DNA of 36,147 bases from Microbacterium yannicii PS01 (GCF_000304335.1 NZ_CAJF01000036.1:1-36147); one strand, 5' to 3'. Counted from the stretch's first letter, positions 7,308 to 15,848 are shown. The notes: a model not told the origin generated them from the sequence alone. Made by a program: numbers and translations.

Positions 7308-8693
7308 CTACGCGCCCTTCAGGCGATCCGCGAGGTAGGCGTGCAGGCCCTCGAGCGGCACCCGCTCCTGGCTCATGGTGTCGCGATCGCGCACGGTCAC
7401 GGCGCGGTCCTCGAGGGAGTCGAAGTCGACGGTGACGCAGAACGGGGTGCCGATCTCGTCCTGGCGGCGGTAGCGGCGGCCGATGGCGCCGGCGTCGTCG
7501 AAGTCGACGTTCCACTCGCCGCGGAGGTCCTCCGCCACCTCGCGGGCGATCGGCGACAGCTGCTCGTTGCGCGACAGCGGCAGGATCGCCACCTTGACCG
7601 GTGCCAGGCGCGGGTCGAGCTTGAGCACCGTGCGGGTGTCGGTGCCGCCCTTCGCGTTCGGCGCCTCCTCCTCGTGGTATGCGTCGACGAGGAACGCCAT
7701 CATGGCGCGCGTGAGGCCGAACGACGGCTCGATCACGTAGGGGATGTACTTCTCGCCCGAGGCCTGGTCGAAGTACGACAGCGACTGGCCCGACGCCTCG
7801 GTGTGGCTGGACAGGTCGTAGTCGGTGCGGTTGGCGACACCCATGAGCTCGCCCCACTCCTTGCCCGCGAAGCCGAAGCGGTACTCGACGTCGATCGTGC
7901 CGGCCGAGTAGTGCGCGCGCTCGTCTTCGGGAACGTCGAAGCGGCGCATGTTCGCCGCGTCGATGCCCAGGTCGATGAACCAGTTCCAGCACTCCTCCAC
8001 CCAGTGCTCGAACCACTCCTGCGCCTCGGCGGGCGGCGTGAAGTACTCGATCTCCATCTGCTCGAACTCGCGCGTGCGGAAGATGAAGTTGCCAGGCGTG
8101 ATCTCGTTGCGGAACGCCTTGCCGACCTGGCCGATGCCGAACGGCGGCTTCTTGCGCGAGGCGGTGAGCACGTTGGAGAAGTTCACGAAGATGCCCTGCG
8201 CCGTCTCGGGTCGCAGGTAGTGCAGGCCCGACTCGTCGTCGACGACGCCGAGGTAGGTCTTGACGAGTCCCGAGAACGCCTTCGGCTCGGTGTACTGGCC
8301 CTTCGTCCCGCAGTTCGGGCACGGCACGTCGGCGAGGCCGTTCTCGGCCTTGCGCCCCTTGCGCGCCTCGAAGTCCTCGATGAGGTTGTCGGCGCGGAAG
8401 CGCTTGTGGCATTGCAGGCACTCGACCAGCGGGTCGGTGAAGGTGGCGACGTGGCCGGATGCCTCCCACACGCGCTTGGGCAGGATCACCGACGAGTCGA
8501 GGCCGACCATGTCGCCGCGGCCGCGCACGAACGTCTGCCACCACTGGCGGCGGATGTTCTCCTTGAGCTCGGTGCCGAGGGGGCCGTAATCCCACGCCGA
8601 CCGGGATCCGCCGTAGATCTCACCCGCTTGGAACACGAACCCGCGATGACGGGCGAGGGCGATGACTTTGTCGAGGCGGGACTGCTCGGCCAC
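7308..8693 (-). CDS. glyS: glycyl-tRNA synthetase (single-chain alpha2 type)
   Basis: A 461-residue class II synthetase that charges tRNA-Gly with glycine in the cytoplasm. Recognisable parts: the N-terminal [19 protein letters not shown] with [14 protein letters not shown], a Cys pair-of-pairs zinc site (CLQCHKRF and CPNCGTKG at about residues 80-125), motif 2 around [19 protein letters not shown], motif 3 in [16 protein letters not shown], and the C-terminal anticodon-binding domain. Length matches the bacterial alpha2 form. I chose the GTG at 8693 because GGAG lies 5-8 nt upstream and the family N-terminus ([10 protein letters not shown]) begins there; the frame stays open 20 codons further upstream to 8753. 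Essential housekeeping gene. Confidence 0.95.
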   Translation of the reverse strand: MAEQSRLDKVIALARHRGFVFQAGEIYGGSRSAWDYGPLGTELKENIRRQWWQTFVRGRGDMVGLDSSVILPKRVWEASGHVATFTDPLVECLQCHKRFRADNLIEDFEARKGRKAENGLADVPCPNCGTKGQYTEPKAFSGLVKTYLGVVDDESGLHYLRPETAQGIFVNFSNVLTASRKKPPFGIGQVGKAFRNEITPGNFIFRTREFEQMEIEYFTPPAEAQEWFEHWVEECWNWFIDLGIDAANMRRFDVPEDERAHYSAGTIDVEYRFGFAGKEWGELMGVANRTDYDLSSHTEASGQSLSYFDQASGEKYIPYVIEPSFGLTRAMMAFLVDAYHEEEAPNAKGGTDTRTVLKLDPRLAPVKVAILPLSRNEQLSPIAREVAEDLRGEWNVDFDDAGAIGRRYRRQDEIGTPFCVTVDFDSLEDRAVTVRDRDTMSQERVPLEGLHAYLADRLKGA

Positions 8694-8731
8694 GGTGGCT
8701 CCAATGGTCGGGTGGGGAGTGCACGAGGGTG

Positions 8732-8756
8732 CGGATGCCGCGAATCGCGGCATCCG
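8732..8756 (-). terminator. 11-bp hairpin between GH15 and glyS genes
   Basis: CGGATGCCGCG (8732-8742) pairs perfectly with CGCGGCATCCG (8746-8756) over a 3-nt loop, beginning 6 nt after the GH15 stop. It is either the GH15 terminator or, since TAGAAT at 8760-8765 (minus strand, overlapping the GH15 stop) fits a -10 box, the 5' end of a glyS leader. Confidence 0.5.
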
Positions 8757-8762
8757 TCGATT

Positions 8763-10598
8763 CTAGTGATCGAGCAGCCGATCCAGGTTCACGGCCGCGT
8801 TGATGAGGGAGAGGTGACTGAACGCCTGCGGGAAGTTGCCGAGCTGCTCTCCGGTGAGCCCGATCTCTTCGGCGAAGAGGCCCAGATGGTTGGCGTACGT
8901 CAGCATCTTCTCGAAGGTCAGCTGCGCCTCCTCCAAACGCCCGGTGCGTGCGAGCGCGTCGACGTACCAGAACGAGCAGAGCGTGAACGTGCCCTCCGAG
9001 CCGCGCAGGCCGTCGGGCGACGCGGCAGGGTTGTAGCGATACACGAGGCTGTCCGAGACGAGCTCCTGCTCCATCGCGTTGAGCGTCGAGAGCCACATCG
9101 GGTCACGCGGCGAGATCACACCCATCACCGGCATGATCAGGTTCGCGGCATCCAGCACATCACTGCCCTCGTGCTGGACGAACGCCCCCCGATCGGCATC
9201 CCACGACGTGGTCATCAGGGCGCGATAGACCTCGTCGCGTTCCCGGCGCCACCGGGTGATGTCGGCGGGTCTGCCGTCGGATTCGGCGATGCGGATGCCG
9301 CGATCCAAGGCCACCCAGCACATGAAGCGACCGAAGGTGAACTTCTGCTGGCCGCCGCGGGTCTCCCACACGCCTTCTTCGGGGCGGTCCCAGTTGCCGC
9401 AGACCCAGTCGAGCATGCGGCTGACCTGCGTCCATCCGTCGTGACTCAACTGGAAGCCGTGATCGACAGCCACGCGGATCGAGTCCATGGCCTCGCCGTA
9501 GATGTCGAGCTGCAGCTGGTCGGACGCGCCGTTGCCGATGCGCACGGGCGCCGAGTCGCGGTAGCCGCTCCATCCCGGCAGCGTCGCCTCGCTGAGGTCG
9601 GACGAGCCGTCGACGCGGTACATGATCTTCAGCGGCCCCGACTCGTCGCCCGCGCTCTCTTGCACGCGGTCGGTGAGCCATTGGACGAACGCTCCGGCCT
9701 CGTCGCGGTAGCCCAGGCCCAGGAGCGCCTGCACCGAGAACGAGGCGTCGCGGATCCAGGTGTAGCGATAGTCCCAATTGCGCTCACCTCCCACCTCCTC
9801 CGGCAGACCGGCGGTGGGGGCGGCGACGAGCGCGCCCGACGGCGCATACGTGAGCAGCTTGAGGGTGATCGCGGAGCGGTGGACCATCTCGCGCCAGCGG
9901 CCGCGGTACGTCGACCGTCCGACCCACTCGCGCCAGAAGCGCTGGGTCTCGAGCAGCATCGCCTCGAGCTCGTCCACCGAGACGCGAGCGGGCGCTGCAC
10001 CACCGGTCTCGAAGAGCACGCCGGTGCTCTCGCCCGCCCTGAGCGCGCCTCGGACGCGCAGCCCGCCGTCGACCAGTTCGATCGTTCCCGCCTGCTCCTC
10101 GCCATGCCGGACGATGTCGCCGACGCGATGGACGGTCAGGGTCTGACCGCCACCGGAGAAGACGACGCCGTCGCCGAGGGCCGGGGTGATGTCGGCGTGC
10201 TCGACCGTGCCGTACTCGAACGACGGGCGGATCTCGCCGACGAAGGTCATCGAACCGCGCACGACGCGGATGACCCGCGCGATCCGGTGCCGGCCGGTCG
10301 GCTCGTCGCCCGCGATCGGCATGAAATCCAGGACCTCGCCGACGCCCTCGTCGGTCATGAACCGGGTGAGGAGGATGGCGGTGTCGGGCAGGTAGAGCTG
10401 ACGGGTCACGTAATCGTCGGTCTCGGGACGCACACGGCAGAAGCCGCCGCGCTCGGCGTCGAGGAGGGAGCCGAAGACGCTCGGCGAGTCGAAGCGCGGC
10501 GCGCAGAACCAGTCGATCGTCCCGTGCGTGTCGACCAGCGCCGCGGTCTGCAGGTCGCCGATCAGCCCGTGGTCAGCGATGTCCGGATAGTCGGCCAT
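8763..10598 (-). CDS. glycoside hydrolase family 15 protein (trehalase/glucoamylase type)
   Basis: A 611-residue cytoplasmic protein without signal peptide. The N-terminal beta-sandwich domain (about residues 1-230) starts with IADHGLIGDLQTAALVDTHG and IDWFCAPRFDSPSVFG, the standard opening of actinobacterial GH15 proteins; the alpha/alpha toroid (about 250-600) contains NWDYRYTWIRDASFS and the catalytic-region motif EEGVWETRGG. Related mycobacterial enzymes act as trehalases, others as glucoamylases or glucodextranases, so substrate is open. Ribosome binding site AGGGAG lies 8 nt before ATG. It follows the FMN enzyme gene by 37 nt on the same strand, so they probably share a transcript. Confidence 0.88.
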   Translation of the reverse strand: MADYPDIADHGLIGDLQTAALVDTHGTIDWFCAPRFDSPSVFGSLLDAERGGFCRVRPETDDYVTRQLYLPDTAILLTRFMTDEGVGEVLDFMPIAGDEPTGRHRIARVIRVVRGSMTFVGEIRPSFEYGTVEHADITPALGDGVVFSGGGQTLTVHRVGDIVRHGEEQAGTIELVDGGLRVRGALRAGESTGVLFETGGAAPARVSVDELEAMLLETQRFWREWVGRSTYRGRWREMVHRSAITLKLLTYAPSGALVAAPTAGLPEEVGGERNWDYRYTWIRDASFSVQALLGLGYRDEAGAFVQWLTDRVQESAGDESGPLKIMYRVDGSSDLSEATLPGWSGYRDSAPVRIGNGASDQLQLDIYGEAMDSIRVAVDHGFQLSHDGWTQVSRMLDWVCGNWDRPEEGVWETRGGQQKFTFGRFMCWVALDRGIRIAESDGRPADITRWRRERDEVYRALMTTSWDADRGAFVQHEGSDVLDAANLIMPVMGVISPRDPMWLSTLNAMEQELVSDSLVYRYNPAASPDGLRGSEGTFTLCSFWYVDALARTGRLEEAQLTFEKMLTYANHLGLFAEEIGLTGEQLGNFPQAFSHLSLINAAVNLDRLLDH

Positions 10599-10635
10599 GA
10601 TTGCTCTCCCTTTCCTGGATGCCTGCCCGTCGCTC

Positions 10636-12105
10636 TCACACCTGGCGCAGCGCCTCGCGTCCGACCTCGGCGAGAGAGGTGTGCCCCGACAGCCCGACGG
10701 TGATGTCGAGCTCGGCGAGGACGTTGCGCACGACCTCGCGGACCCCCTCCTCGCCTGCGATGCCCAGCCCGTACGCGTACGGGCGTCCGAGTGCGACGGC
10801 GGTGGCGCCCAGCGCCAGAGCGATGAACACGTCGGAACCCTGACGCACGCCCGAGTCGAACACGATGGGCACGCGTCCCGCGACCCGGTCGGCGATGGTG
10901 GGCAGCACGTCGAGCGTCGGGACGGACTGGTCGATCTGGCGGCCGCCGTGGTTCGAGATCCAGATCCCGTCTATGCCGGCGTCGAGCGCGCGGATGGCGT
11001 CATCCGGGTGCACGATGCCCTTGAGCAGGATGGGCAGCGAGGTCCATTGCCGCGCCTTCGCGAGGTCGTCCCAGGTGAGGGCGGGCGTCGAGAAGACGTC
11101 GAGGAAGGTCTCGACCGCGGCCCTCGGCAGCGGCGAGCGCAGGTTGTCGCGGACACTTCGCGACCCGGTGACCGCGGCGCCTCTGCGCGCGATCTGCACG
11201 CCGGCCGCGATGGTCTTCGCGGTGAGCCTGACCGGAGCCTCCGCGGCCGGCACTGCGCTCGCCGAGTTCTCGTCCCCTCCGGCCGCCGAGCGCGCGGACC
11301 CGGTCGCTGAGCGCTCGGACCCGGTCGCTGAGCGCTCGGACCCGGTCGCCGACCGCGCGGACCCGGTCGCTGAGCCTGTCGAAGCGCGCACCCGCTCGCG
11401 CACGAGCTGCTGGAAGACCGGGTCGCTCGTGTACTGCGCGATCCCGAGACCGCGCGTGAAGGGCAGATACGCCAGATCCAGGTCGCGCGTGCGCCAGCCG
11501 AGGAGGTGCGTGTCGAGCGTGACGACGATCGCCTCGCATCCGGATGCCTCGGCCCGCCGCAGCAGCGACGCATTGAGCTCATCCGACGCCGACCAGTAGA
11601 GCTGGAACAGGCGCGGAGTCCGCCCGGCATCGCGTGCGACCTCTTCCATGGGAGTGGACGCCTGGTTCGACAGCGTGTACGGCACCCCCAGGGATGCCGC
11701 GGCACGGGCGACCGCCACGTCGGCACCCGCGCGCGCCAGCTCCATGACCCCGAGCGGTGCGAGCAGCAGGGGCGTCGGCCGGCGGGCGCCGAGGAAGTCG
11801 ATCGAGAGGTCGCGTGCCGACACGTCCCGCAGCGGGCGGGGCCAGACCTGCCACCGGCCGAAAGCCGCGCGGTTGGCGGCGACCGTGCGCTCTGCTCCCG
11901 CTCCCCCGGCGATGTACGCGAACGCCTCGGCGCTCAACGCCTTGCGCGCAGCCGCCTCGAGCGCGTCGGCGTCGACCGGCACGCGGGGGCGGGTGCCGCT
12001 GATGCCGGCGCGATAGATCTCGGACTGCGTCCGGCGCGAGACCCCCCGCGCGGCAGCGGCAGGATCCTGCGGGGCGACGCTGCCCCCAGAGCTGGTCTGA
12101 GCCAT
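10636..12105 (-). CDS. FMN-dependent alpha-hydroxy-acid oxidizing protein, lactate 2-monooxygenase-like, with in-frame repeat insertion
   Basis: A 489-residue TIM-barrel flavoprotein. Visible family features: FAYIAGGAGAERT near the N-terminus, the RTRDLDLAYLPF segment, the conserved Lys in ILLKGIVHPDDA, and the active-site SNHGGRQ with catalytic His and Arg, then FDSGVRQGSDVF for FMN phosphate binding. Length and the RTRDLDLAYLPF region resemble lactate 2-monooxygenase more than the shorter glycolate oxidases. Around residues 240-275 it carries SATGSER-type heptads encoded by a tandem 21-bp repeat, in the mobile loop region of this family, so activity may survive. The ATG at 12105 has TAGGCT 6 nt upstream and no ribosome binding site: probably leaderless. 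First gene of a likely operon with GH15. Confidence 0.85.
   Translation of the reverse strand: MAQTSSGGSVAPQDPAAAARGVSRRTQSEIYRAGISGTRPRVPVDADALEAAARKALSAEAFAYIAGGAGAERTVAANRAAFGRWQVWPRPLRDVSARDLSIDFLGARRPTPLLLAPLGVMELARAGADVAVARAAASLGVPYTLSNQASTPMEEVARDAGRTPRLFQLYWSASDELNASLLRRAEASGCEAIVVTLDTHLLGWRTRDLDLAYLPFTRGLGIAQYTSDPVFQQLVRERVRASTGSATGSARSATGSERSATGSERSATGSARSAAGGDENSASAVPAAEAPVRLTAKTIAAGVQIARRGAAVTGSRSVRDNLRSPLPRAAVETFLDVFSTPALTWDDLAKARQWTSLPILLKGIVHPDDAIRALDAGIDGIWISNHGGRQIDQSVPTLDVLPTIADRVAGRVPIVFDSGVRQGSDVFIALALGATAVALGRPYAYGLGIAGEEGVREVVRNVLAELDITVGLSGHTSLAEVGREALRQV
11295..11378. repeat. tandem 21-bp repeat inside the FMN enzyme gene (4 units)
   Basis: Four consecutive 21-bp units beginning CGGACCCGGTCGCTGAGC start at 11295, 11316, 11337 and 11358. 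Units 1 and 2 are identical, 3 and 4 diverge at their ends. In the coding strand the array starts with TTCGACAGGCTCAGCGACC, which resembles a short repeat dispersed between genes in many Microbacteriaceae (from memory). The unit length is a multiple of three, so the frame is kept. Confidence 0.85.
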
Positions 12106-12111
12106 GCCGCC

Positions 12112-12117
12112 AGCCTA
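12112..12117 (-). promoter_or_regulatory. -10 box of leaderless FMN enzyme gene
   Basis: TAGGCT on the minus strand, 6 nt before the ATG at 12105; no Shine-Dalgarno sequence lies between. Transcription should start at the start codon. Confidence 0.45.
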
Positions 12118-12153
12118 GATCTCCCGCCGATGCCGGTGTGGGTGCGGTGTACG

Positions 12154-13029
12154 TCAGTCGCCGAAGCCGCACCAGGCCGCGACCCACGAGAGGATCCGAC
12201 CGCGCAGCTCGTCGCCGACGAACAGCTCGATCTCGCCCGGTTCGCCCTCGACGACGACGCGCACGTCGAAGATGGTGCCGCGCTTGTCCTCCTGCACCGC
12301 GTGCGGGTCGCACCGGAACGGCACGAGCGGCAGTGCGACCAGCGCCGACTCGGTGCCGCCCGACGTCACGGCGAGATCGAGCGGATACGCGCCGTCGACG
12401 GTATCGGCGCCGAAGTCCAGCAGGTTCGTGGTCTGCACGGCGGTGATCGTCGCGTCGGCCTCCCCGGTCGGGGTCACCGTGAGCTCGAGTGTCGCCGGCT
12501 CGCCCGGCGCGGACTCGCGGAATCCGGTGAACGCGAGGGCTGCGGCATCCGCCAATCGCTCCGCACGGCACTCGCGCTCGTGAAGCGGCGCCAGAAAGCC
12601 CAGCGGATCGGCAGCGGGTGCCGTCACCTCCGCGCTCTCCGAGGCCGAGATGATCTCGAGCACGACGTCGGGCTGCCCTTCGCCGGCCGCCGAGCAATCG
12701 ACCGGCGGCAGCTGCACCCGCACGTCGACGCTGCGCCCGGCGGGGATGGTGCTCGTGCGGCCGGCGACGACCCGCGTCGCCGGCCCGTCGAACCTCGCGT
12801 CCTCGAGGCGCACGTCGGCGATCGCCAGGGCGTCGTCCGATGCGTTCGTCACGTGCACCTGCGCCTGGCGCGGCGCGACGTCGGCGCGCAGCTGCACCAC
12901 CTCGACGGTGACCCCGGCCGGAAGGGTCTGTGTGGGAGACGGGGCGGTGTCAGATGTGCCTGCGGCCCCGCACGCCGACAACGCGACCATTGCGGCGGCG
13001 GCCAGCGCGGTCATTGCCGTGCCCCGCAT
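12154..13029 (-). CDS. hypothetical lipoprotein
   Basis: A 291-residue protein with a lipoprotein signal peptide: MRGTAM, an Ala/Leu-rich helix and the lipobox LSAC, with the lipidated Cys at about residue 20, so it should be anchored outside the membrane. The mature part is a beta-rich chain with Ig-like patterns (DVRVQLPPVDCSAAG, ATLELTVTPTGEADATIT) and a few Cys. The frame is open much further upstream to 13239, but only the ATGs at 13029 or 13014 put the signal peptide at the N-terminus. I do not recognise the family. It lies 48 nt before the FMN enzyme start on the same strand. Confidence 0.7.
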   Translation of the reverse strand: MRGTAMTALAAAAMVALSACGAAGTSDTAPSPTQTLPAGVTVEVVQLRADVAPRQAQVHVTNASDDALAIADVRLEDARFDGPATRVVAGRTSTIPAGRSVDVRVQLPPVDCSAAGEGQPDVVLEIISASESAEVTAPAADPLGFLAPLHERECRAERLADAAALAFTGFRESAPGEPATLELTVTPTGEADATITAVQTTNLLDFGADTVDGAYPLDLAVTSGGTESALVALPLVPFRCDPHAVQEDKRGTIFDVRVVVEGEPGEIELFVGDELRGRILSWVAAWCGFGD

Positions 13030-13257
13030 CTTCGCCCACCCGAGGTGTTCGGTACTCAGGATGGACGGACGGTTACTGCCGGCTCGCGCGGCGTGTCGCG
13101 GCATCCGCCTCTCGTCCGGACTGAATTGCGAACGCCCGGGAGGTTCTCTCTTCGGGATCGACGCACCACGACGCCCCGGCTCCGTGGCGTATCGCGACGT
13201 CCGCACCATCGTCCGGAGTCGGGAACGGATCGCGCGCATGATTCCAGCCTCGAGGCC

Positions 13258-14397
13258 CTACCGCGTGACCGTCTCGCGGGCGACGGTGAAGTCGTCGAGC
13301 GCCACCGGGTCGATCTCGACCCCGAGGCCCGGGCCGGTTGGCACGCGCACGTGGCCGTCTTCGAGCACGGCGGGCTCGGTGACGATGTCGCGCGCATAGA
13401 AGCGGCTCGATGCCGATACGTCACCGGGCAAGGTGAAGCCGGGAAGCGCCGCGAGGGCCGCGTTCGCGGCGCGTCCGATGCCCGTCTCGAGCATGCCGCC
13501 GCACCACACCGGCACCCCGGCGTCGCGGCAGCGGTCGTGGATGCGCACCGCCTCGAGGTAGCCGCCGATGCGCCCGGCCTTGATGTTGATGACCGATGCC
13601 GAGCCCAGCGCGAGCGCATCGGCCGCGGCCTTGTCCGACACGATCGACTCGTCCAGGCACACCGGCGTTCGCAGCCGGCGCGCGAGCTGGGCGTGGTCGA
13701 CGAGGTCGTCCTCTTGCAGCGGCTGCTCGATCAGAAGCAGGTCGAAGCGATCCAGTTCGGCCAGGGTCGCGGCATCCGCCAGCGTGTACGCGGAGTTGGC
13801 GTCGACCTGCAGCGGGATCGAGCCGAACGCGTCGCGGACGGCGGCGGTGTCGGCGACGTCGCGCCCCGGCTTGATCTTGATCTTGATGCGGACGTAGCCC
13901 TCGTCGAGGTAGCCGCCGACCGCCTCGGCGAGCGCGGCGGGATCCCGCTGGATGCCGACCGACACGCCGCTCGGCACGCGGTCGCGGACTGCGCCCAGGT
14001 ACTCGCCGAGCGGGCGTCCCTCGGCGCGGAGCGCGGCGTCGAGCGCTGCGAGCTCGAGCCCGGCCTTCGCCATGCGATGGCCCTTGAACGGCTCGAGCAC
14101 CCGGGCGACGTCTTCGGGCGCGAGCCCCGTACCGGCGCTGTCGAGCAGCGCCGGCGCCAGGAACCGCAGGGCCACGTCCCACGCTCCCTGCGTGTACTCG
14201 CTCGAGTAGAGCGGGTCGGCCTGCGTGACGATCTCGCCCCAGCCCTCGCCATCGGACGTGAGCGCCCGCACGACGATGACCTCACGCGCCGTCTCGGTTC
14301 CGAACGAGGTCGTGAACGGCGAGACGAGCGGCAGGTGCAGCACTCGCAGCTCGAATCCTTCGAGGGCGACGGATGCCGCGGGCCGGGCGATGGGCAT
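13258..14397 (-). CDS. menC: o-succinylbenzoate synthase / N-succinylamino acid racemase family enzyme
   Basis: A 379-residue enolase-superfamily enzyme. It shows the catalytic KxK (RIKIKIKPG), metal ligands in QVDANSAY, IEQPL and CLDES, and the second catalytic Lys in NIKAGRIGG. The family dehydrates SHCHC to o-succinylbenzoate in menaquinone synthesis, and many members also racemise N-succinyl amino acids. No other men genes are adjacent, so racemase activity is a real alternative. The ATG at 14397 has TACGCT 6 nt upstream, consistent with leaderless expression; the frame stays open to 14697 but the upstream part does not look like protein of this family. Confidence 0.85.
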   Translation of the reverse strand: MPIARPAASVALEGFELRVLHLPLVSPFTTSFGTETAREVIVVRALTSDGEGWGEIVTQADPLYSSEYTQGAWDVALRFLAPALLDSAGTGLAPEDVARVLEPFKGHRMAKAGLELAALDAALRAEGRPLGEYLGAVRDRVPSGVSVGIQRDPAALAEAVGGYLDEGYVRIKIKIKPGRDVADTAAVRDAFGSIPLQVDANSAYTLADAATLAELDRFDLLLIEQPLQEDDLVDHAQLARRLRTPVCLDESIVSDKAAADALALGSASVINIKAGRIGGYLEAVRIHDRCRDAGVPVWCGGMLETGIGRAANAALAALPGFTLPGDVSASSRFYARDIVTEPAVLEDGHVRVPTGPGLGVEIDPVALDDFTVARETVTR

Positions 14398-14403
14398 GCG
14401 CTC

Positions 14404-14409
14404 AGCGTA
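14404..14409 (-). promoter_or_regulatory. -10 box of leaderless menC-like gene
   Basis: TACGCT on the minus strand, 6 nt before the ATG at 14397. It supports that start over the longer open frame. Confidence 0.4.
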
Positions 14410-14428
14410 CGCCGGGACCGCCGTGGCA

Positions 14429-14459
14429 CCGGGCCGCGGCTCGTCGCAGAGCGGCCCGG
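14429..14459. terminator. 9-bp GC hairpin upstream of menC-like gene
   Basis: CCGGGCCGC (14429-14437) pairs with GCGGCCCGG (14451-14459) over a 13-nt loop. A 12-bp perfect palindrome GAGCAGCTGCTC follows at 14472-14483. The spacer 14398-14599 holds no further gene I can support; the hairpin may end transcription from the small gene at 14600-14746. Confidence 0.35.
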
Positions 14460-14599
14460 GCTCGTTGCGCGGAGCAGCTGCTCTGGCGAGAACAGGCCGA
14501 TACTGACGGCGCCGACCTGCCTCCGCCGGAACACCTGTTTCGGGCGAGACCCTGCGGCTGGCCCGCAGCCCGTTGCTCAGGCTCAGTGCGCGGTGCGGC

Positions 14600-14746
14600 T
14601 CAGTGGGCGAACTGCATGCCGGGCTCGCGCCGCGCGGCGACGTACGTCGACCGAGCGTGGCGCGGGCGGCGCCGGCGCGGAATCCTGGCGCCCTCACGCC
14701 TCGCGCCGCTCAGTACTGCGATCAGCTTCTCGATGTGCTCGTGCAT
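14600..14746 (-). CDS. small basic hypothetical protein (48 aa)
   Basis: The ATG at 14746 has an excellent ribosome binding site, GAGGAGGAGAGCG, directly before it, better than most genes here. The 48 codons end at TGA 14600. The product begins with a short helix-forming stretch (MHEHIEKLIAVLSGARREG) followed by an Arg-rich tail (IPRRRRPRHARSTYVAARRE), net charge strongly positive. A nucleic-acid-binding peptide is possible but unproven. It sits alone in a 506-bp gap between the cyclase and menC-like genes, with a hairpin-rich leader. No family recognised. Confidence 0.6.
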   Translation of the reverse strand: MHEHIEKLIAVLSGARREGARIPRRRRPRHARSTYVAARREPGMQFAH

Positions 14747-14843
14747 CGCTCTCCTCCTCGTTCACGGGGAAGGAGCGGGCCGCGGCGGCTCTGATACGTC
14801 ACTGTCGATTCTTCGACAGGAGAATGCGGCCTCCACAGGACGC

Positions 14844-14875
14844 ACCAGGCTCGAAGTCTCCGGGAGAAGCCTGGT
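14844..14875 (-). terminator. nested hairpin between cyclase and small gene
   Basis: ACCAGGCT (14844-14851) pairs with AGCCTGGT (14868-14875), enclosing TCTC-CGG-GAGA. A smaller CCCGC-GA-GCGGG hairpin lies at 14890-14901, right after the cyclase stop. They are probably the cyclase terminator region; a role as structured leader of the small gene at 14746 is possible. Confidence 0.4.
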
Positions 14876-14903
14876 TGACCTGTCGAGCGCCCGCGAGCGG
14901 GAG

Positions 14904-15836
14904 TCAGCCCGCGATCTCGCCGAAGGCGCGCACGGGAAAGGTGCCGAAGCCCTCGACCGCGGGCGGCGCCGCGGTGAAGCGCGCACCGCGGGGCGGCAGC
15001 TCGCCGAGGTTCGTCAGGTGCTCGACGACGTGGACGCCCGCTCCCAGCAGCAGCGAGTGCGCGGGGCGCTCGCCGCCCGATTCGGTGTCGTCGATGTTGA
15101 GAGAGTCGATCCCGACGAGCACCGCGCCGGCGTCGATCAGCCACTGCGCGCCCTCCCCGGTGAGGAACGAGGCGCCGCTGCCGTACTCGGGGCGCCCGAA
15201 CCAGCGATCCCACCCGGTGTGCAGCAGCACGGCGGCGCCTCGCACGTCGCGATCGGCGAGCATCTCCGGACGGATGCCGCGGCTCTCGGCATCCCATGAA
15301 TCTGCGAGGTGAAACACCTCCGCGCGCAGCCCGACCAGCGACGACAGGTCGAGGCCGGCGAGGTCGCTGCCCTCGGCGTAGCGGTGGAACGGGCTGTCGA
15401 GGTAGGTCCCCGTGTTGCCGATCATCGTGATGACGTCCATCGCGAACTCGGTGCCCGGCGCATACCGGCTGCGGGAGTCCTCGCGCGTGAGGTGCGGCGT
15501 GATCGTCGGCGCGGGAAGACCGGGGTACGTCACCAGACCGGCGCGGATGGGGTGGCTGAGATCGACGATCCGGCCGGCGCCCGTGGCGGCGGCATCCGAT
15601 CCGATGTCGACCCCGCGGCTGCCGCGGTGCGGCTCCTCGACGATGCGCAGACCCCGCAGCTCGACATCCGAGACCAGAGCGAGCCCGAGGTGCTGAATGA
15701 GGAGACGGGCGATCTCCTTTTCGGACACGTCGGCCGACGGCAGGTCGAGCCGGAACCCGGTTCCCGACAGCGCTCCACCGTTGCCGAAGCGGATGTCGAA
15801 GTCGAAGTGGGCGCGGTGCTGGGCGGAGGCGGGCAT
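14904..15836 (-). CDS. cyclase family protein (KynB-like fold) with N-terminal extension
   Basis: A 310-residue protein. Residues about 8-70 form an extra domain (HFDFDIRFGNGGALSG onward), then a cyclase/kynurenine-formamidase-like domain from DLSHPIRAGLVTYPG to the end. The family metal motif HxGTHxDxPxH appears here as NTGTYLDSPFH, so two of the usual His are Asn and Tyr while Asp and the last His remain; metal binding and reaction may therefore differ from KynB. TAGGCT lies 6 nt before the ATG at 15836 (leaderless). Divergent from the YohF-like SDR. Substrate unknown. Confidence 0.8.
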   Translation of the reverse strand: MPASAQHRAHFDFDIRFGNGGALSGTGFRLDLPSADVSEKEIARLLIQHLGLALVSDVELRGLRIVEEPHRGSRGVDIGSDAAATGAGRIVDLSHPIRAGLVTYPGLPAPTITPHLTREDSRSRYAPGTEFAMDVITMIGNTGTYLDSPFHRYAEGSDLAGLDLSSLVGLRAEVFHLADSWDAESRGIRPEMLADRDVRGAAVLLHTGWDRWFGRPEYGSGASFLTGEGAQWLIDAGAVLVGIDSLNIDDTESGGERPAHSLLLGAGVHVVEHLTNLGELPPRGARFTAAPPAVEGFGTFPVRAFGEIAG

Positions 15837-15842
15837 GGCGAG

Positions 15843-15848
15843 AGCCTA
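15843..15848 (-). promoter_or_regulatory. -10 box of leaderless cyclase gene
   Basis: TAGGCT on the minus strand, 6 nt before the ATG at 15836, identical to the box before the FMN enzyme gene. Confidence 0.45.

Noticed and set aside
8694..8762. T-box riboswitch upstream of glyS
   Set aside because: The spacer is only about 70 nt, too short for a T-box, and has no T-box sequence; just one simple hairpin.
7341..10703. A 1120-codon open frame on the plus strand opposite glyS and GH15
   Set aside because: It is the antisense of two clear genes; low-complexity Arg/Val/Gly/Glu composition without domains, as expected in 70% GC DNA.
11506..15312. A 1268-codon open frame on the plus strand across several minus-strand genes
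   Set aside because: It runs antisense through the FMN, lipoprotein, menC-like and cyclase genes and shows no family features; GC-rich shadow.
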